Part shown: positions 1 to 11,865 of the stretch, in pieces
How positions within the stretch are numbered: the stretch's first letter is position 1
How the letters are laid out: every line of letters begins with the position of its first letter
Source: Rhynchopus sp. YZ270_cl-10
Lineage: Eukaryota > Euglenozoa > Diplonemea > Diplonemida > Diplonemidae
Direction: 5' to 3'
Length of the DNA: 64,000 bases
NCBI GenBank assembly: GCA_964035575.1
Contig: OZ037837.1
Location: 1,178,001-1,242,000, forward strand
Program-made: the position numbers and the translations under genes
The notes under the pieces: model-generated
The model's input: only the letters and a program-made list of their open reading frames with translations
What the model was told of the DNA's origin: nothing
Database searches by the model: none

Positions 1-515
1 TAGACTTGACACCACTCAGCAGTATTGCACACATAGGTGATTGGTTTCTCTCCGAATGCAAGAGCCTCATAGCACTAAACATGTCACCACTTCGCAATGT
101 TACGATAGTTGGTGATTGGTTTCTCGGGGACTGCAGGAGCCTCACAGAGCTAGTCTTGACACCACTCAGCAATGTTACACAAATAGGCGAAAGCTTTCTT
201 GCTAAATGCACAGGCCTCACAGAGCTAGACTTGACACCACTCAGCAATGTTACACAAATAGACGAAGGCTTTCTTGCCAACTGCACAGGACTCACAGTGC
301 TTGACTTATCCCCACTCGGCGCAGTCATGCACATGGGTGTGCTACATGCTGACGAGTACACTTCGTTGAAGAGCATCCACCTCTCCGGCTGCAGCAGCGC
401 TGTGTCGAGTCGAGTACAGGAAAGCAACCTGAAGGAGCTTGTTGATGCACGTCCGAAACGTAGCAGAGACGAATCTCCCGAGCAGTGCCGCAAGCGACGG
501 AGAGGCTCAGAATGA
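1..515 (+). CDS. BspA-like leucine-rich repeat protein, 3' part
   Basis: The window opens inside this gene. The frame is open from the first bases to a TGA at 513-515, about 170 residues. It holds five 25-residue repeats of the form L-x-P-L-S-N-V-T-x-I-G-x-x-F-L-x-x-C-x-x-L, the BspA/LRR_5 type of leucine-rich repeat, a solenoid usually used for protein binding. The repeats around 150-290 are almost identical in DNA, so they expanded recently. The tail after the last repeat is not repetitive and is very basic; KRSRDESPEQCRKRRRG has the spacing of a bipartite nuclear localisation signal. No ATG is claimed because the 5' end is outside the window. The genes at 24202, 25810, 30082 and 59613 carry the same repeat type behind a ubiquitin-like domain; whether this one does cannot be seen. 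Confidence 0.8.
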   Translation, partial: DLTPLSSIAHIGDWFLSECKSLIALNMSPLRNVTIVGDWFLGDCRSLTELVLTPLSNVTQIGESFLAKCTGLTELDLTPLSNVTQIDEGFLANCTGLTVLDLSPLGAVMHMGVLHADEYTSLKSIHLSGCSSAVSSRVQESNLKELVDARPKRSRDESPEQCRKRRRGSE

Positions 516-871
516 TAGAAGGCCGGTGCGTTTGCAACCGGCAAGAGCACAGTCAGCCGCATCTGCATCGATGCGTCAGAGGCAACCCGCAGTACCATGG
601 TCCGAAGCTTCTGTGAACTGTTGTTACGTTTTTGCTCTCGTTTGTCGGTCTTCCCACGAGAAGGGGTAATAGGGGAACAGGGGAATAGGGGAATAGGGTC
701 GGGGTGGGTACGACATTGGGGGATTCACGCATACTTTGTTTCGATTTCTTTTCCTGAAGAAGGGTTTTATTTGGGGAGGGGAGGTGGGGTGTTTGGGTAA
801 GTACAGTGTGAAGAACAGCGAAGACAGATTATTATCTAAAATAAGAAAACAGCCCCTTTTAGACTACTCTG

Positions 872-916
872 CCGTGGTGTCGGATAAGGGGGGCTATAGA
901 GCCCCCCTAGACACGG
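872..916. repeat. Hairpin with GC-rich inner stem
   Basis: AGGGGGGC at 887-894 pairs with GCCCCCCT at 901-908 across a 6-base loop. An outer stem pairs CCGTGGTGTC (872-881) with GACACGG (910-916) with a bulge. No T-run follows, so I do not call it a terminator. Confidence 0.5.
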
Positions 917-1680
917 CGCGAACTTATCTGCCAATACGTTCGGTCATGTAGTTGATGAGGTGTCGGGTACGAGAGTCCTGACCAGGTACCGCGTCCCAGA
1001 CCCACGTTTCCTAAACAAGCACCACTGGCGTGAGATTCACTATGCGAGGTGAGGGCACCGATCAAAGGGGGCGGAACTCTTGCAAAAGAGAAGGGCGTCC
1101 TGGTGGGCTCGCCCCACGACGCACTAGTCATGGCCATACATGTGGTACCAGTCAATTGACAGGTGTTTTGCCGGTGGCTATTGCCTCCCAGGGAAAGGGA
1201 CTCTCGAAAATTTTTTTTGCCCCCCTTTTAGGGCTAGTTTCGACCATTTGAGGGAACACGCAGCAAAATTTGGCACTTTTTGAGCATCTGTGGGGGTCTA
1301 AAACGCGGTTTTGTACCCGATTTTTCGTGGGTTTTACCGAAGTCAATTTTTGACCCCCCCCGGGGCGCCTGCCACCCACCCGAGTCACGAAATGCGAATG
1401 GGGCAGGACCCAGAGTGTTAGTGGGGCACATCCCACGTGTTCAATCTTGCAGTCTGTCACTCTCACGATTACGGTATTTTCCTGGAGTCAGGCCAGCTTA
1501 TTGCACATGGGAGAGCTGCCACATCCAGGGTGAGATGTGCTGCCTGTTAATGACTTCTCGAGTCCGCATTGCACTTCGCGGTAGCCCCAAGGGAAGACAC
1601 CCTTCTTCAGAAGCCAGGTAGCGAATGCTGCCCCACCCACCCCCTCTACACTGTCCGCGTAGATCCCCCCACTACTAGGA

Positions 1681-1735
1681 TCCTGTGAAGAAAAACCGTG
1701 GCTGCTATCTAGTGATAGTAGTCTATAACTAAACA
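1681..1735 (+). repeat. Conserved small hairpin element, copy 1
   Basis: Contains GCTGCTATCTAGTGATAGTA, a near-perfect palindromic stem (CTGCTATC / GATAGCAG type) with loop TAGT, preceded by CCTGTGAAGAAAAACCGTG and followed by an A/T-rich stretch ending in T9. Near-identical copies lie at 16012-16068 and 53207-53250. Function unknown; a small RNA or a signal at transcript ends are both possible. Confidence 0.55.
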
Positions 1736-1808
1736 TTTTTTTTTGTTTTCGCCGTGCTTCACACTCTTGTTGACCCCTTCATCGAATCTCATCAGGAACT
1801 TCAAAATT

Positions 1809-2840
1809 ATGTCGAAGGAGCAACACGCAGACAGCACACTAAGCGAGAAGGCACCAACGAGAAGACAGCCTTCTGCAGACGACTGGACAGACCCTGCAGT
1901 GTGTCAGGTGCTCATTGATGCAGGGGCAGACATCGAGGCAAAGGACGACATGGGACGTACGCCTCTGCACCGCGCCTGCAAGAGTGGGGACCTTGCAGTT
2001 GTGAAGATGTTGGTCAAAGCAGGTGCGAGAGTGCGTGCCAGGGACGACATGGAGCTCGCATGTATTATGCTTGCTTCTTCAACCAGTGGGAACACTGAGA
2101 CCGTGCGCTATCTTGCGGGCTTGCCACAGGTGGATTTGAGTCACAGACAGGGACTCGATGACTTCACTGCGTTGCACCTCGCTGCAGCAAAGGATGCAGA
2201 CGTGGTGCAGGTGCTCCTTGATGCAGGGGCAGACACCGAGGCAAAGAGCGCCCACAGGCAGACACCTCTGCACAAGGCGAGCTTCTTCGGTGAACTTGGC
2301 ATTGTGAAGCTGTTGGTCAGAGCAGGTGCAGACGTGCGCGCAAAAGACAGAAAGGGTCACACCTGTCTTAGTCGTGCGTCGCTCGCGGGACACACTGAAG
2401 TTGTACGTACTCTTCTGTGCATGCCAGAGGTGGAAGTGCATCACCGAGATAGGTCCGGCAACACTGCATTGCACCACGCAGTGTTAAATAAGCATGCAGA
2501 TGTGGTGCAGGTGCTCATTGATGCAGGGGCAGACACCGAGACAAAGAGCGCCTTCTCGCACACACCTCTGCACAAAGCGAGCGACAGCGGGGCACTTGAC
2601 ATTGTGAAGATGTTGGTCAGAGCAGGTGCAGACGTGCGTGCCACAGACAGCAGCGGATACACATGTCTTATCAGTGCATCGTGCCGGGGCCACACTGATA
2701 TCGTACGCTATCTTGTGGACCTGCCGGAGGTGGATGTGAATCACCGAGGCAACTCCGGCCACACTGCGATCGAATACGCAAGGCAGAAAGGGGACCTAGC
2801 TGCGGTGCACATTCTCCTCGAGCACGGTGCGGAAACGTGA
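1809..2840 (+). CDS. Ankyrin-repeat protein
   Basis: 343 residues from the ATG at 1809, the first in-frame ATG of a frame that begins upstream without one. After a 19-residue leader the protein is made entirely of about ten ankyrin repeats, recognisable by TPLHxA, DVVQVLIDAGAD and IVKMLVRAGADVRA. Ankyrin repeats form a binding solenoid; there is no catalytic domain, signal peptide or membrane segment. The repeats are arranged in a higher-order unit of three (a TPLH unit, a TCL unit with HTEVVRTL, and a TALHHA unit), with a DNA period near 300 bp: the phrase GATGCAGGGGCAGACA recurs at about 1917, 2220 and 2520. This indicates recent tandem duplication of a three-repeat block. No intron is seen. 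Partner and pathway cannot be told from sequence. Confidence 0.85.
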   Translation: MSKEQHADSTLSEKAPTRRQPSADDWTDPAVCQVLIDAGADIEAKDDMGRTPLHRACKSGDLAVVKMLVKAGARVRARDDMELACIMLASSTSGNTETVRYLAGLPQVDLSHRQGLDDFTALHLAAAKDADVVQVLLDAGADTEAKSAHRQTPLHKASFFGELGIVKLLVRAGADVRAKDRKGHTCLSRASLAGHTEVVRTLLCMPEVEVHHRDRSGNTALHHAVLNKHADVVQVLIDAGADTETKSAFSHTPLHKASDSGALDIVKMLVRAGADVRATDSSGYTCLISASCRGHTDIVRYLVDLPEVDVNHRGNSGHTAIEYARQKGDLAAVHILLEHGAET

Positions 2841-3588
2841 CAACGTCGACCCAGCACCGGGTACTTTTTTTTTGTGTATTGTGTCAGGCTGCAACCAGCA
2901 CCTACTTCGGCAGCTATTATGCAGAGCACGTCTGAACGACAGCGAGCAACAACCTTTTTTCCCCCTTCCCGTTTTTCGCCTTCTGAGCAACAAGCAAAGA
3001 GAAACAAGTCTCTCGAGCATTTTTGTAGTTCGTTTCCTCTTCCCTGTGTCCACCTTAGGTAGGGAGATCTTATCTAGCCTCTCAAGGTGTCAAAGGGCTC
3101 AGCTTTGCCATACTGAGGACATGTATGAGGAGCTGAAATTATGTGTGTGTGTATGTGTGTGCTTCTTCTACGGCGTTAAAGTGGTTGCTCATGAGACTGT
3201 CGATGTTCGGCGCAAAATAAGAATTCCTCCCTCATATGTTATCCTAAAGAGACCCCACACCATTTAGCAGTACTGTAAGGCACTGAAAGTGCGTTATGTG
3301 GCGTTGGAGAGTACTTTAAACAAAAGGAGGGCGTCGGGCTGCTATATCTTTTTACCTCCTGCTACGTTCCCCACTCTGGCCCCTCCGTGAACGTATCTTT
3401 TGCACAAATTGAAAACAGATTCCCACCCCCATTTTGATTTTTTTTTTGTCGCATTTCTTTTGAACCTTTAAACGTACAATCATAACCACCCCACCACCAC
3501 CACCACCACCACCACCCTAGGCAAACTACAACACATCATTCACTAACGGGCTTCCCCCCGCCCGCCCCCCTTTTTTCTGCGTGCTCCA
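2841..3588. other. Intergenic region before the nucleoporin gene
   Basis: Holds a copy of dispersed element C (2945-3040), a GT-rich microsatellite at 3141-3161 and a CAC triplet repeat at 3491-3516, then a C-rich stretch directly before the start codon. No gene seen. Confidence 0.6.
2945..3040 (+). repeat. Dispersed element C, copy 1
   Basis: A T/C-rich stretch followed by CAAGCAAAGAGAAACAAG, TCTCTCGAGCATTTTT. The same block is at 27866-27945 and 46262-46345. The three copies start about 600, 600 and 760 bases upstream of the start codons at 3589, 28510 and 47068. Confidence 0.6.
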
Positions 3589-6500
3589 ATGGAGCCCACA
3601 GAGGACGTGCCTCAAGAGGTCGCACAGGTGGCTGAAGAGGCATCTGCACAGGCAGCTGAGGTGACAGAGACACCACCTGCAACAGCGCCAGCGCCGGAAG
3701 CGGAAGCAACACCAGCGGAAGCAGCCACAGAGCAGGAAGCGCCTGCAGCAACACCAGCACCGGAAGCCGCAGCTGACAACGAGACTGCGGCGACCGAGGA
3801 GCCTGCGACCACCCCACCCCCTACGGACGCTATGGAGGTAGAGGATGCCCCTGCCCCTTCCTCCCCTGCTGCCCCTGCCGCCCCTGCCCCTCCACAGGGC
3901 CCCACCGTGGAGACGCTGCAGGCAGAGGTGCGCGAGCTGTCCTCTCGGATGGAGGAGCTGGTGGAGGAGAAGGAAGGCCTCACGACAACGAACATCCGTC
4001 TCTCTGCACGGCTGTGTGAGGTGGCGGGGGAGCGTGATCGAGGGAGCAGCCCTGCACGGAACGCTGAGCAGGCGGCACTGCAGACTAGCATCAGCACGCT
4101 GCAGGCAGAGCTTCTTGCCGCACGCAGTGAACGCGCTGCTGCGACTGCCACCGCACAACTACTCCGCGACACAGAGATCCCTGCACTGCGCACCCGCCTG
4201 ACGCAAGCTGAGATCATCGCGAAGGCGAAGACCGACGACCTCACCGCACAACAACAACGCCAAGAGGAGCAACACGCAGAACACGAAGCCAGCATCCAAA
4301 CCCTCAAAAACGAGGCACGCGCAGCAAAGGTTGCCGAGGTCGAAGCGCAGGCAGAGCGCGACGCATGCCGCTCCCGCGCCGAGGCACTCCAGGTCCAGGC
4401 CGACAGCGCCGAGCGCACCCTCCACGCCGCACAGGACGCACACAGACAGGACCGCCGCGCCTTCCTCCAGAGCGAAGACACACACCGCCTCGAACTCCGC
4501 TCCGCACGCCTGCAGCTGAAGAGCCTTACCGGCGACAACTACATCCTCAAATGCCAAAGCAACACTGCACGCGAAGAAGTCGCTCAGGTCACCAACCGCC
4601 TCCGCGAGGTGCAAACCGCACACGGCAGAGAGGAGGCCATCCGCGCCTCTGAGCAGACCTCCATCGAGCGCGACCGTGAGTTCATGCGTGGGGAGATCGA
4701 GCGGTTGAAGACCTTTGTCCTGCGGCTGGAAGAGGGCAAGACAGACGTCGATATCCTGAAGAAAATCATGGGCAGCGACAACGTTGCGGTCAACGACGAC
4801 GCGCTCCGCCGCCTCAGCGCAGCACAACGCCTTCTCGCGGAAGAAATGGGTCTCAGCATGAGCGGGGCGTACTGCAGCTGGCTCGACCTCCGCGAACGCC
4901 TTGTCATTGCAGAAGAGGAGCGGGACAGACTTATTGAAGGGCAAAACCGTGTCATCAAGGCCTGCGAGGCTATGGCTCCTGCTATTTATCATCAAAAGCG
5001 TGAGCTTGTTGAGCGTGAAAAGCAGCTGTATCGGTACCAAGGCCTGCATGCTGCCGGGCTTAAGGAGCTGGAGCATATCAAACAGGAGCTTGAGAAGAGC
5101 AGGAAGCAGGCGCAGGAGGCAGCTAGCTCGAAAGCAGCGTTGCAGACGCAGTTGAATGAGACTCAGAAGAACCTGAAGGCGTGGGCTGGAGTGGAGCAGA
5201 TCCAGCACGAAGACAAGAGGGATGTCAACGTTGCCAAGGTTGTGGAACGCAACGAACACCTTGAGGCCAGCCTCGCGCAACTCCGTGTCAAAGCCGAGGC
5301 AGCAAGCAGCAGTGGCGAACACGAGCGTGCTGTCGAAGCTGCTGTGCTTCACCGCATGAAGAGCATTCGCGCCGAACACGACAGATTGGTCGCCGACCAC
5401 ACCGCCATCTCCGAAGCCCTGACGCACGCCCACACCCAACGTGACAATGTGTTAAACCTTCTCTACACACACGCTACCCACAAAGCGGACACAGTCTTGA
5501 CACACGAGGTGCGTACGCTCGCTGCCACATACGACACATCGTTGAAAGCAACCGAGACAACAGTGTCAACAGAGGTGCAGCTGGCCAACGAGACCATGCA
5601 GCAGAAGACACGGCAGGTGGAGTCTCTCCGTACAGAGCTTGCACAGCGGGACGAAAAGTTGTTGCGTCTGTCTGGCGATCTGGATGACGCCGGCAACAAG
5701 GTGTCTGAGGTGGAAGCGTCCCTCAAGAGGCAGCGTGTTGCCAATGAGGCCCTCCAGGCGCAGCTGCTCGAGCGGTTTGCAAGCACCAAGCACAGCGACG
5801 CTGCAGGGAACAAACACCACAAAGACTTCATTGCGCTGCACGAAGAGAAGACGGCCCTGGCAGAAAAGCACCGTGCACTAACAAGCGAGTTGCAGGAGGT
5901 GAAGCATGCGGTATGTCGTGGGAAGGCTTTTTATTGGCATCGAAGAGGTTTCCTCTTGGCCAGGGAACGCACTCAGTGGGAGCGTATTGCGTAATAAAAA
6001 GTATCAACACAAAATATTACACACTTCGCGCACAAACAAAATATATCACGAATATTTTTTGTCGGAAAATAGCTCAACGAACAGTGCCCTTTACCTTGTA
6101 AAAAAACCACTTTCTTAAGGTGGGCACTCATACGAGGTGTATGTTTTCTGGAAAGTTTAATACCTACCAACCCATCACAGCGCGATATGTTCGGGTCTGA
6201 AGTCACCATCCTGACTGAGTCCAAGCAAAAGGCCGAAGAAACGTGCCGGCAGTTTGCCGAGTACAGCCAGAAGTATGTAACTCATTTCCCTACCACCCCA
6301 CCCCCCGGACATCCACTCAATGTGGATGCCAGAGAGTTCCAGGACGATAACTTCAGCACTCTTTTCTCCGTTTTTTTAAAGCCCATCAAAGCCCACGGCC
6401 TCTACGATGATGCCTGGTTGATGCACCTTCTCGTTTCCCAATCTCGCTCTTCTGTCACCTTGGCACCAACCAAAGCGCGAAAAAACCCCGTCCTTGCATT

Positions 6501-9500
6501 GCAGTGGGAGGACCACCCTGCAGGTCTGCATACCCAGCTCGGAGGGTTTAAGCTCAGGATTGAGTGTGTGCACATCTTGCGCAGCTCCTCGGGCTGGTGC
6601 GTTTCTGCAAGCTCCCATGTGTCGGGGGATGTGTAGGTGCCTGTGCAGGTCTTCTGCGAAACCAGTCCCGTACTCGAACCCAGCGCTCTTGTGCTGATGT
6701 TTTGTTTTCCACGTCTTTCTTTTCTTTCTTGTTGACCTTGTGGTGGAATAAATTCTTGGCCGTCGCCGTTTGGAACTGCTTGCAGTGTTGAACACTGCAA
6801 GCGTTCGCAATGACCAGGTCACTTGCATCGTACGTCCCGTCATCGGGTCCAAACACTCCAGTGCTCCGCAAAAAAAATGCCACCTCCAGATCGATGGGGA
6901 CATCACGCAAGCGGCATAAACCCAGCCGTGGTCGGCGTACTGCTTCTCCCTTTTTTCGGTTACCGCTACAACATCACCGCCGTCGTCATCCAGGTGTCCA
7001 TATCCTTTTTGACCAGATCTCACCCCTAGCGACGTTTATCTCAACCACACACTCTTCTAACCCCCTCTCTCCCCCCCTCACAGAATGGAAAAGCTCGTGA
7101 TCGACCTGCAAAGCCTCCAATCCGATGTGAAGACAGGCCAAGACGACCGTCTGCAACAAGCCCTTCTTCACGTGGACGAGCAGGCTGCCCGCATCGCCTC
7201 TTTGGAGGCTGACCGTCGCGACCGCGCTGCCGAGAGCAGTGCACAGGAGGAACGCATGCGGCTGCGCTACCGCTTGGCGAAGCAGGAGCAGTTCCGTCTC
7301 GAGGATGAAGTGCGTCGTGTGAGCGATGAGTTTGGCCAGAGCAGCTACGACCTCAGCATGGTGCAGGACAAGCTGGTACACAGCCAGGAGCGTTGCGACT
7401 TCCTGGAGCACCAACTCAAGAAGCTTCTCCAAGGTGCCGAGCCGACACCCGATGCCGATGTTGCCGGCACAGCCTCGGCCACTGCGGCACTCCAAAGCCA
7501 GGTTGCCTCGCTCACAGCAGCACGGAACAACCTGAAAACACAGCTCGACGCAGCACGCGCCTCGGCAGAAGGCAGCACCGCAGAAGGGAATGCACTCATG
7601 GCACGTAACGAAGAGCTCGCAGCAGTCATCAAGGACCGTGATGAAGCAATAGAGAACAGCAAGGCCCGTGAAGAGGAGAGGGTGAAGACACTCAAGAGTC
7701 AGCTGCATGAGGTATGTTGTGTGGTTTTGTGTTGTGGGGGTGATAAAACGAAAAAAGTTGTATTTTTTTGTCAGATGTAAACCACGAAAATGGATGTAGG
7801 ACTGCATGGTTTGGGTGTCCATAGTACCAAGGTACACTGTCATGAGAGGGATTTGTGTTTTCAAGTCAACCTTTGTCTTCTTATTAGTTTGTCACATCAT
7901 GAAGTCAAATGCTGTTCATAATCTGTTGGAAGAGTGTAGCTGCAACAGCAGTCTTCTCACGTAAAGGACTCTGATTTTGGGCCATTTTTTAAAACAGTTC
8001 TTGAGAGTTGAAGCTAGGCAAGAAACCTTTCTCACATCTCCACTCCCATACAGGCACAATCTGTGAACAAAACGACAGCCGAAGCCATGAAGTCGATCAT
8101 ATCTGAGAAGGAAGGATACGCCACGTCGGTATGCTTCACTTCACGATTTTTTTTGGAAGAATTTTTTCAAAAATAAAAATTGCTTCTAAAAAACTTCCTA
8201 TGCTTTACCCCCCCTCACTCTTTTTTGGTCAAAATACTCAGAAAATTTCCACTTTTTTCCTCCCTTCCCCCCTTTTTTGCCATTTTGAACCATTTCAGAC
8301 ACCCTTTTTATAATCAATACACATAAATTCTTCCTTACCACTTTTTCAAACACCCCACAGTACGGCAAGATCGAACTTGAGAAGATGGCTTTGGTCGCAG
8401 TCAAGGAGCAGGACGACGAGAACATCAGAAAGCTTCAGGGCCTGCTCCAGGAGGCACGCGACACACACGCGAAGCTCAACACACAGCTTGGGGGCATCGC
8501 CGCTGAGAACAAAAAGCTTCGTGTCGAGCTGGCTGAGGTCAAACTGCAGCTCGGCAACGAAACCGCCAAGAACAAAACCATTGTCAACCTCGAAGGCGAA
8601 AAGCTTGCTGGAGTCCAAAAACTTGCCGCACGCTTGGAACAGGAGAACAAATCCTACAAGACATCCATTGCCGAGAAGGACACACACATTGCAAAGCTCC
8701 TGAAGAACGACGCGGCACAGAGAGTCACACCGAGACCTGAACAAGCGAAGATCGCAGGCCTCGAGAAGGTGGTCAGCAGCAGAGACGCAACCATTGCAAA
8801 GCTCACTGCTGAGGCGCAGGGCTGGCAGCGCAAAGCGGAGCTTGCCGATGCGGCAGGATCCAAGCCCGTAGAGGAAGACCCAAGCATGAAGCAAATCGTG
8901 GCCCGTCTCCAAAGCAAAGTCACCATGCGTGAGGCCCGCAGTACAAAGCTCTCCCAAGAGCTCTCGGACAAGACAGAGGAGCTGCAGGTGCAGAGAAAGG
9001 AGCTTGAGAGCATGCGCATCCAGCTGGCTGACATGCGCAAGGAGAAGGGAATAGCCGAGTCGGACCGTGACAGTGCTGACCAGCGTGTGGATAAGGTGTC
9101 CCGTGAGATTGACCTGATCGATACGGCAAAGGTATGTGATGTGGGTGGGTTGTGTTTGTGAAAAATGTGGGGGGGAGTGGGGGTGAGCGTAATCTACACG
9201 GGGTTTGGCTGTGTCTGATGTTGCAGTTTTGGTAGTGTGGTTTGGGGCTGTGGGTAGAGAGCCTCCCCTCCTTGTGTGCAGAATTTTTGGTGAATATTGC
9301 TGAGGGCTTGCTAAAGGTGCTTGTGGTGCACTCATGTTCATTTGGATGATTTTTTTTTTGTGTGTGAATCATTTTGGTCCGTGTCACTGAGTGTAGGGAT
9401 GCGATCAAGAATTAAACTCTTCCCCCCAAACCCCCTTTCATCTCTAGTTTTCTTTATCCAAACGTCGAGTGGACGGCGTAATAATTTTGAGTCTTGCCCT

Positions 9501-11865
9501 CTTGTATGGACCCTGTGGAACATCGTTGTCCCTGTGATAGTAGGCTAAAATCAGACAAGATTTTTTTTTGTTCTTTTTTCATTTGTAATACGTCATTAAC
9601 AATTTACAGAACTCTGCTCGCGAGGCGACACGCCTTGAACGTGAGGTCAAGCAGCTGAAGGAGACCATCCGCAGTCGCGAGGCAGACCTTGAGACAGCAC
9701 GTGGTGCATCGGAGGCACTGCAGGGGAGGTGTGGTGTGCTCGAGGCAGAGGTTGCCACGCTTGTGGGCGAGCGCAACCGCGACAAAGACCTGCTTGAAGA
9801 GGCGCGTGCAGCAGCGATGCAGGCGGACGCTCGCACGGCACAGGCGACAGCAGCGCTCAAGGATGTGAAGGACCTGCATGCAGAAGCTGTGCAACGTTTG
9901 CAGGACACCGAGGCACGCATGCAGTGCGAGGCGAACAGTGCTGCACAGTTGCAGGCACAGCTCCAAGCACAGCTGCAGGAGGTGCGGGGTGAGCTTCAAC
10001 AGCTGCAGGAACAACAACAACAACAACAGCAGCAGCAGCAGCAACAACAACAACAACAACAACAACAGCAGCTCGCAGCAGCAGCAGCAGCAGCAGCCGC
10101 AGCTGAAGCAGCTGAAGCTGAAGCAGCAGAAGCAGCAGCAGCTGCAGAAGCAGAAGCAGCAGCTGCAGAAGCAGCAGAAGCAGCAGCTGCAGAAGCAGCA
10201 GAAGCAGCAGAAGCAGCAGCAGCAGCAGCTGCAGAAGCTGAAGCAGCAGCAGCCGAGGAACCTGCAGAAGAAGCTGAGGAAGCAGCCGAGGCAGACGCCC
10301 CCCACCACGACACCGCCAGCACCTCCTCCCGCAAGCGCGCACGCTCCTCAGACGCGCCTTCCGAAGGTGCCGAGCCCGACGTCGACGCACCGCCGAGCAA
10401 ACGCCCCTGCATCGAACGCAGCAGCGGTGTCGCCATCGACGTCTCGCCTGTCCCGGACGACCAGCCTGACCAGGAGGGCCTCCCACCTGCCGAGGACGAA
10501 GAGCAGGAGGAGTGGGTCGAGGGTGAAGGCGAAGGCGAGGGGGACGTTGAGCTCATGGAGGACGGAGAGGTGGAAGGAGACGGAGAAGAAGCGGGGGAAG
10601 GGGCACCTGCAGAGGAGATGCAGGAAGGTGAAGAAGAAGGAGCGGCAGAAGAGCAAGAGGCTGAGGCTGAGGCCGAGGGTGTTGCAGACGAAGAAGCCGT
10701 GCTCGCAGACATGACCATGGGCGAAGAGCAGCAGGGTGAAGAACAAGAGGAGGAAGAGGAGGGGGCCGACGTTGAGGGGCAAGTGGAGGGCGAAGGAGCA
10801 TCAGGTGTAGAGATGGAGGCTGAGGAGGCTGAGGAGGAAGTCGAGGCTGTGGAGGCTGTGGAGGAAGTGCCAGCAGGGGAGGGGGACGGGACAATGGAAG
10901 CCGACCTTGAGACTCCGGTATGACAAGCACTGTCTTGCACAGAATTTTGACTGATTTGCGTTGAAAAGAGAAAAAAAATATAACCACTCATTTGCTAACG
11001 AATGTTACTAATGCCTCTTTAGGTTTGAAGATAGTGTTTATTGGTGTGGCTGAAAGGGGGTGTCATTGTTGTGCTACTTTCTGCTATTTTTTTTTTTTTT
11101 TGCTATTCTGGGCTGGATTTTTTGGTGCGGCTGAAGGGAGGTGCTACTTTCTGCTATTTTGGGGGTCGTCGGCCAAACCATTTATGTTTATCACATACTT
11201 TTTTTTTACGCCAATAGATTTTCCAGGACTAATTTCAGGACGTAGTCATCCTCGCTGCATTGATCGATGTATTTGACAAAATATCAGTCCATCGAATATT
11301 TCATAATGCACATCCCCCTTTTTATCATTTTCACCCCCCCCCCCTTCAGGTCGACCCCTCGCTTATTGCACAAGACTCAACACTGTTCCCTTACTCCCAA
11401 ACCTCTGACATGCCGGAGGATCAGGAACAGGAAGGTGCCTTCGACGGAACACTTGACGCGATGGACGGAGATGCGTCTGAATCCCCTGCAGGCGTAGAAC
11501 CCGAAGCTGAAGAACCCGAGCTGGGGCAACCTAGTCAGAACGACCAAACAGAAGACCCCCCGTCCGACCAGGTGCAGGGGGAAACCACACCTACACCCTC
11601 CCCTGTCCCTGTCTCCATGTTTGTGCCTGAGGCGGGAAGTGCGTTTGGTGCTGCACTCAAAGGTGGCGCGTCACCCTTCGGTGCGCCTGCGGTTAACCCA
11701 TTCGCGCAGCCAGCGCAAACAGGACCAAAAAGCAACCTCGCAATGGGTTGGGGTGCGCCAGTGAAGAAGGATTCGTCGCCTGCCCCTGCCACCTCCCCCT
11801 TCGCCCCTGGGGCGACTACACCGCCCCCGCAGAATCTTTTCTCGCAACCGCCACCGAAGAAGTGA
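3589..11865 (+). CDS. TPR/Mlp-like nuclear basket nucleoporin, seven exons
   Basis: Predicted exons: 3589-5910, 6181-6272, 7084-7711, 8054-8128, 8361-9131, 9610-10917, 11350-11865. All joins keep frame (phases 0, 2, 0, 0, 0, 0) and give about 1,903 residues. Donors are GTATGT or GTATGC/GTATGA; acceptors are pyrimidine tract plus CAG. The N-terminus (about 1-110) is Ala/Pro/Glu-rich. Residues about 110-1300 are almost continuous heptad-patterned coiled coil. Exon 6 adds a run of about 20 Gln, an Ala/Glu repeat, then a very acidic stretch. The last exon has sparse FG-like motifs (SAFGAA, SPFGAP, NPFAQP, NLFSQP). Long coiled coil, then acidic tail, then FG-like end, at 1,900 residues, fits TPR/Mlp1, which form the nuclear basket of the pore and act in mRNA export and spindle checkpoint. 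The identification rests on architecture, so another large coiled-coil protein is possible. The exon structure I hold with high confidence. Confidence 0.75.
6273..7083 (+). other. Intron 2 of the nucleoporin gene
   Basis: 811 bases, the longest of the six introns (others: 5911-6180, 7712-8053, 8129-8360, 9132-9609, 10918-11349). It contains a 12-bp perfect inverted repeat at 6778-6802 (GCTTGCAGTGTT and its complement). The antisense frames are open for up to 215 codons but I see no domain in them. Confidence 0.7.
7773..7870 (+). repeat. Composite dispersed repeat (element B with leader), inside intron 3
   Basis: Leader AACCACGAAAATGGATG, then a short palindromic phrase GGACTGCATGGTT, then element B (TGTCATGAGAGG, TTTGTGTTTTCAAGTCAAC). 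The best matching copy is 43508-43625; element B alone is also at 12468-12510, 13846-13885, 37209-37255, 52905-52960 and 55710-55755. Confidence 0.6.
9370..9495 (+). repeat. Dispersed element F, copy in intron 5
   Basis: GTCACTGAGTGTAGGGATGC, then AAGAATTAAACTCTTCCCCC and a TTTATCCAAACG phrase. The same order of phrases is found at 37335-37500 in an intergenic region. Such a repeat inside an intron shows that the element can insert in transcribed DNA. Confidence 0.6.
10012..10260 (+). repeat. CAG/CAA run and Ala/Glu triplet repeat in exon 6
   Basis: About 20 consecutive CAA/CAG codons (Gln) followed by GCA/GAA/CTGAAGCAG-type repeats encoding Ala/Glu runs. It is low-complexity coding DNA and likely to vary in length between alleles. 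Confidence 0.8.

Larger units (their letters stand above)
516..1808. other. Intergenic region with one hairpin and a conserved small element
   Basis: No convincing gene. It contains G-rich stretches (660-720), a moderately GC-rich unique stretch (870-1240), and a stretch at 1200-1330 that resembles in theme the AT-rich repeats near 57 and 62 kb (A/T run, then a gagcatctgtgg phrase). The last 120 bases carry the 1681-1735 element described separately. Confidence 0.6.

Noticed and set aside
6376-7023. Antisense frame of 215 codons in intron 2 of the nucleoporin gene
   Set aside because: No domain, odd composition, and the intron boundaries on the + strand are strong.
9996-10991. Long antisense Ser/Ala-rich frame
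   Set aside because: A mirror of the Gln/Ala/Glu triplet repeats of exon 6.
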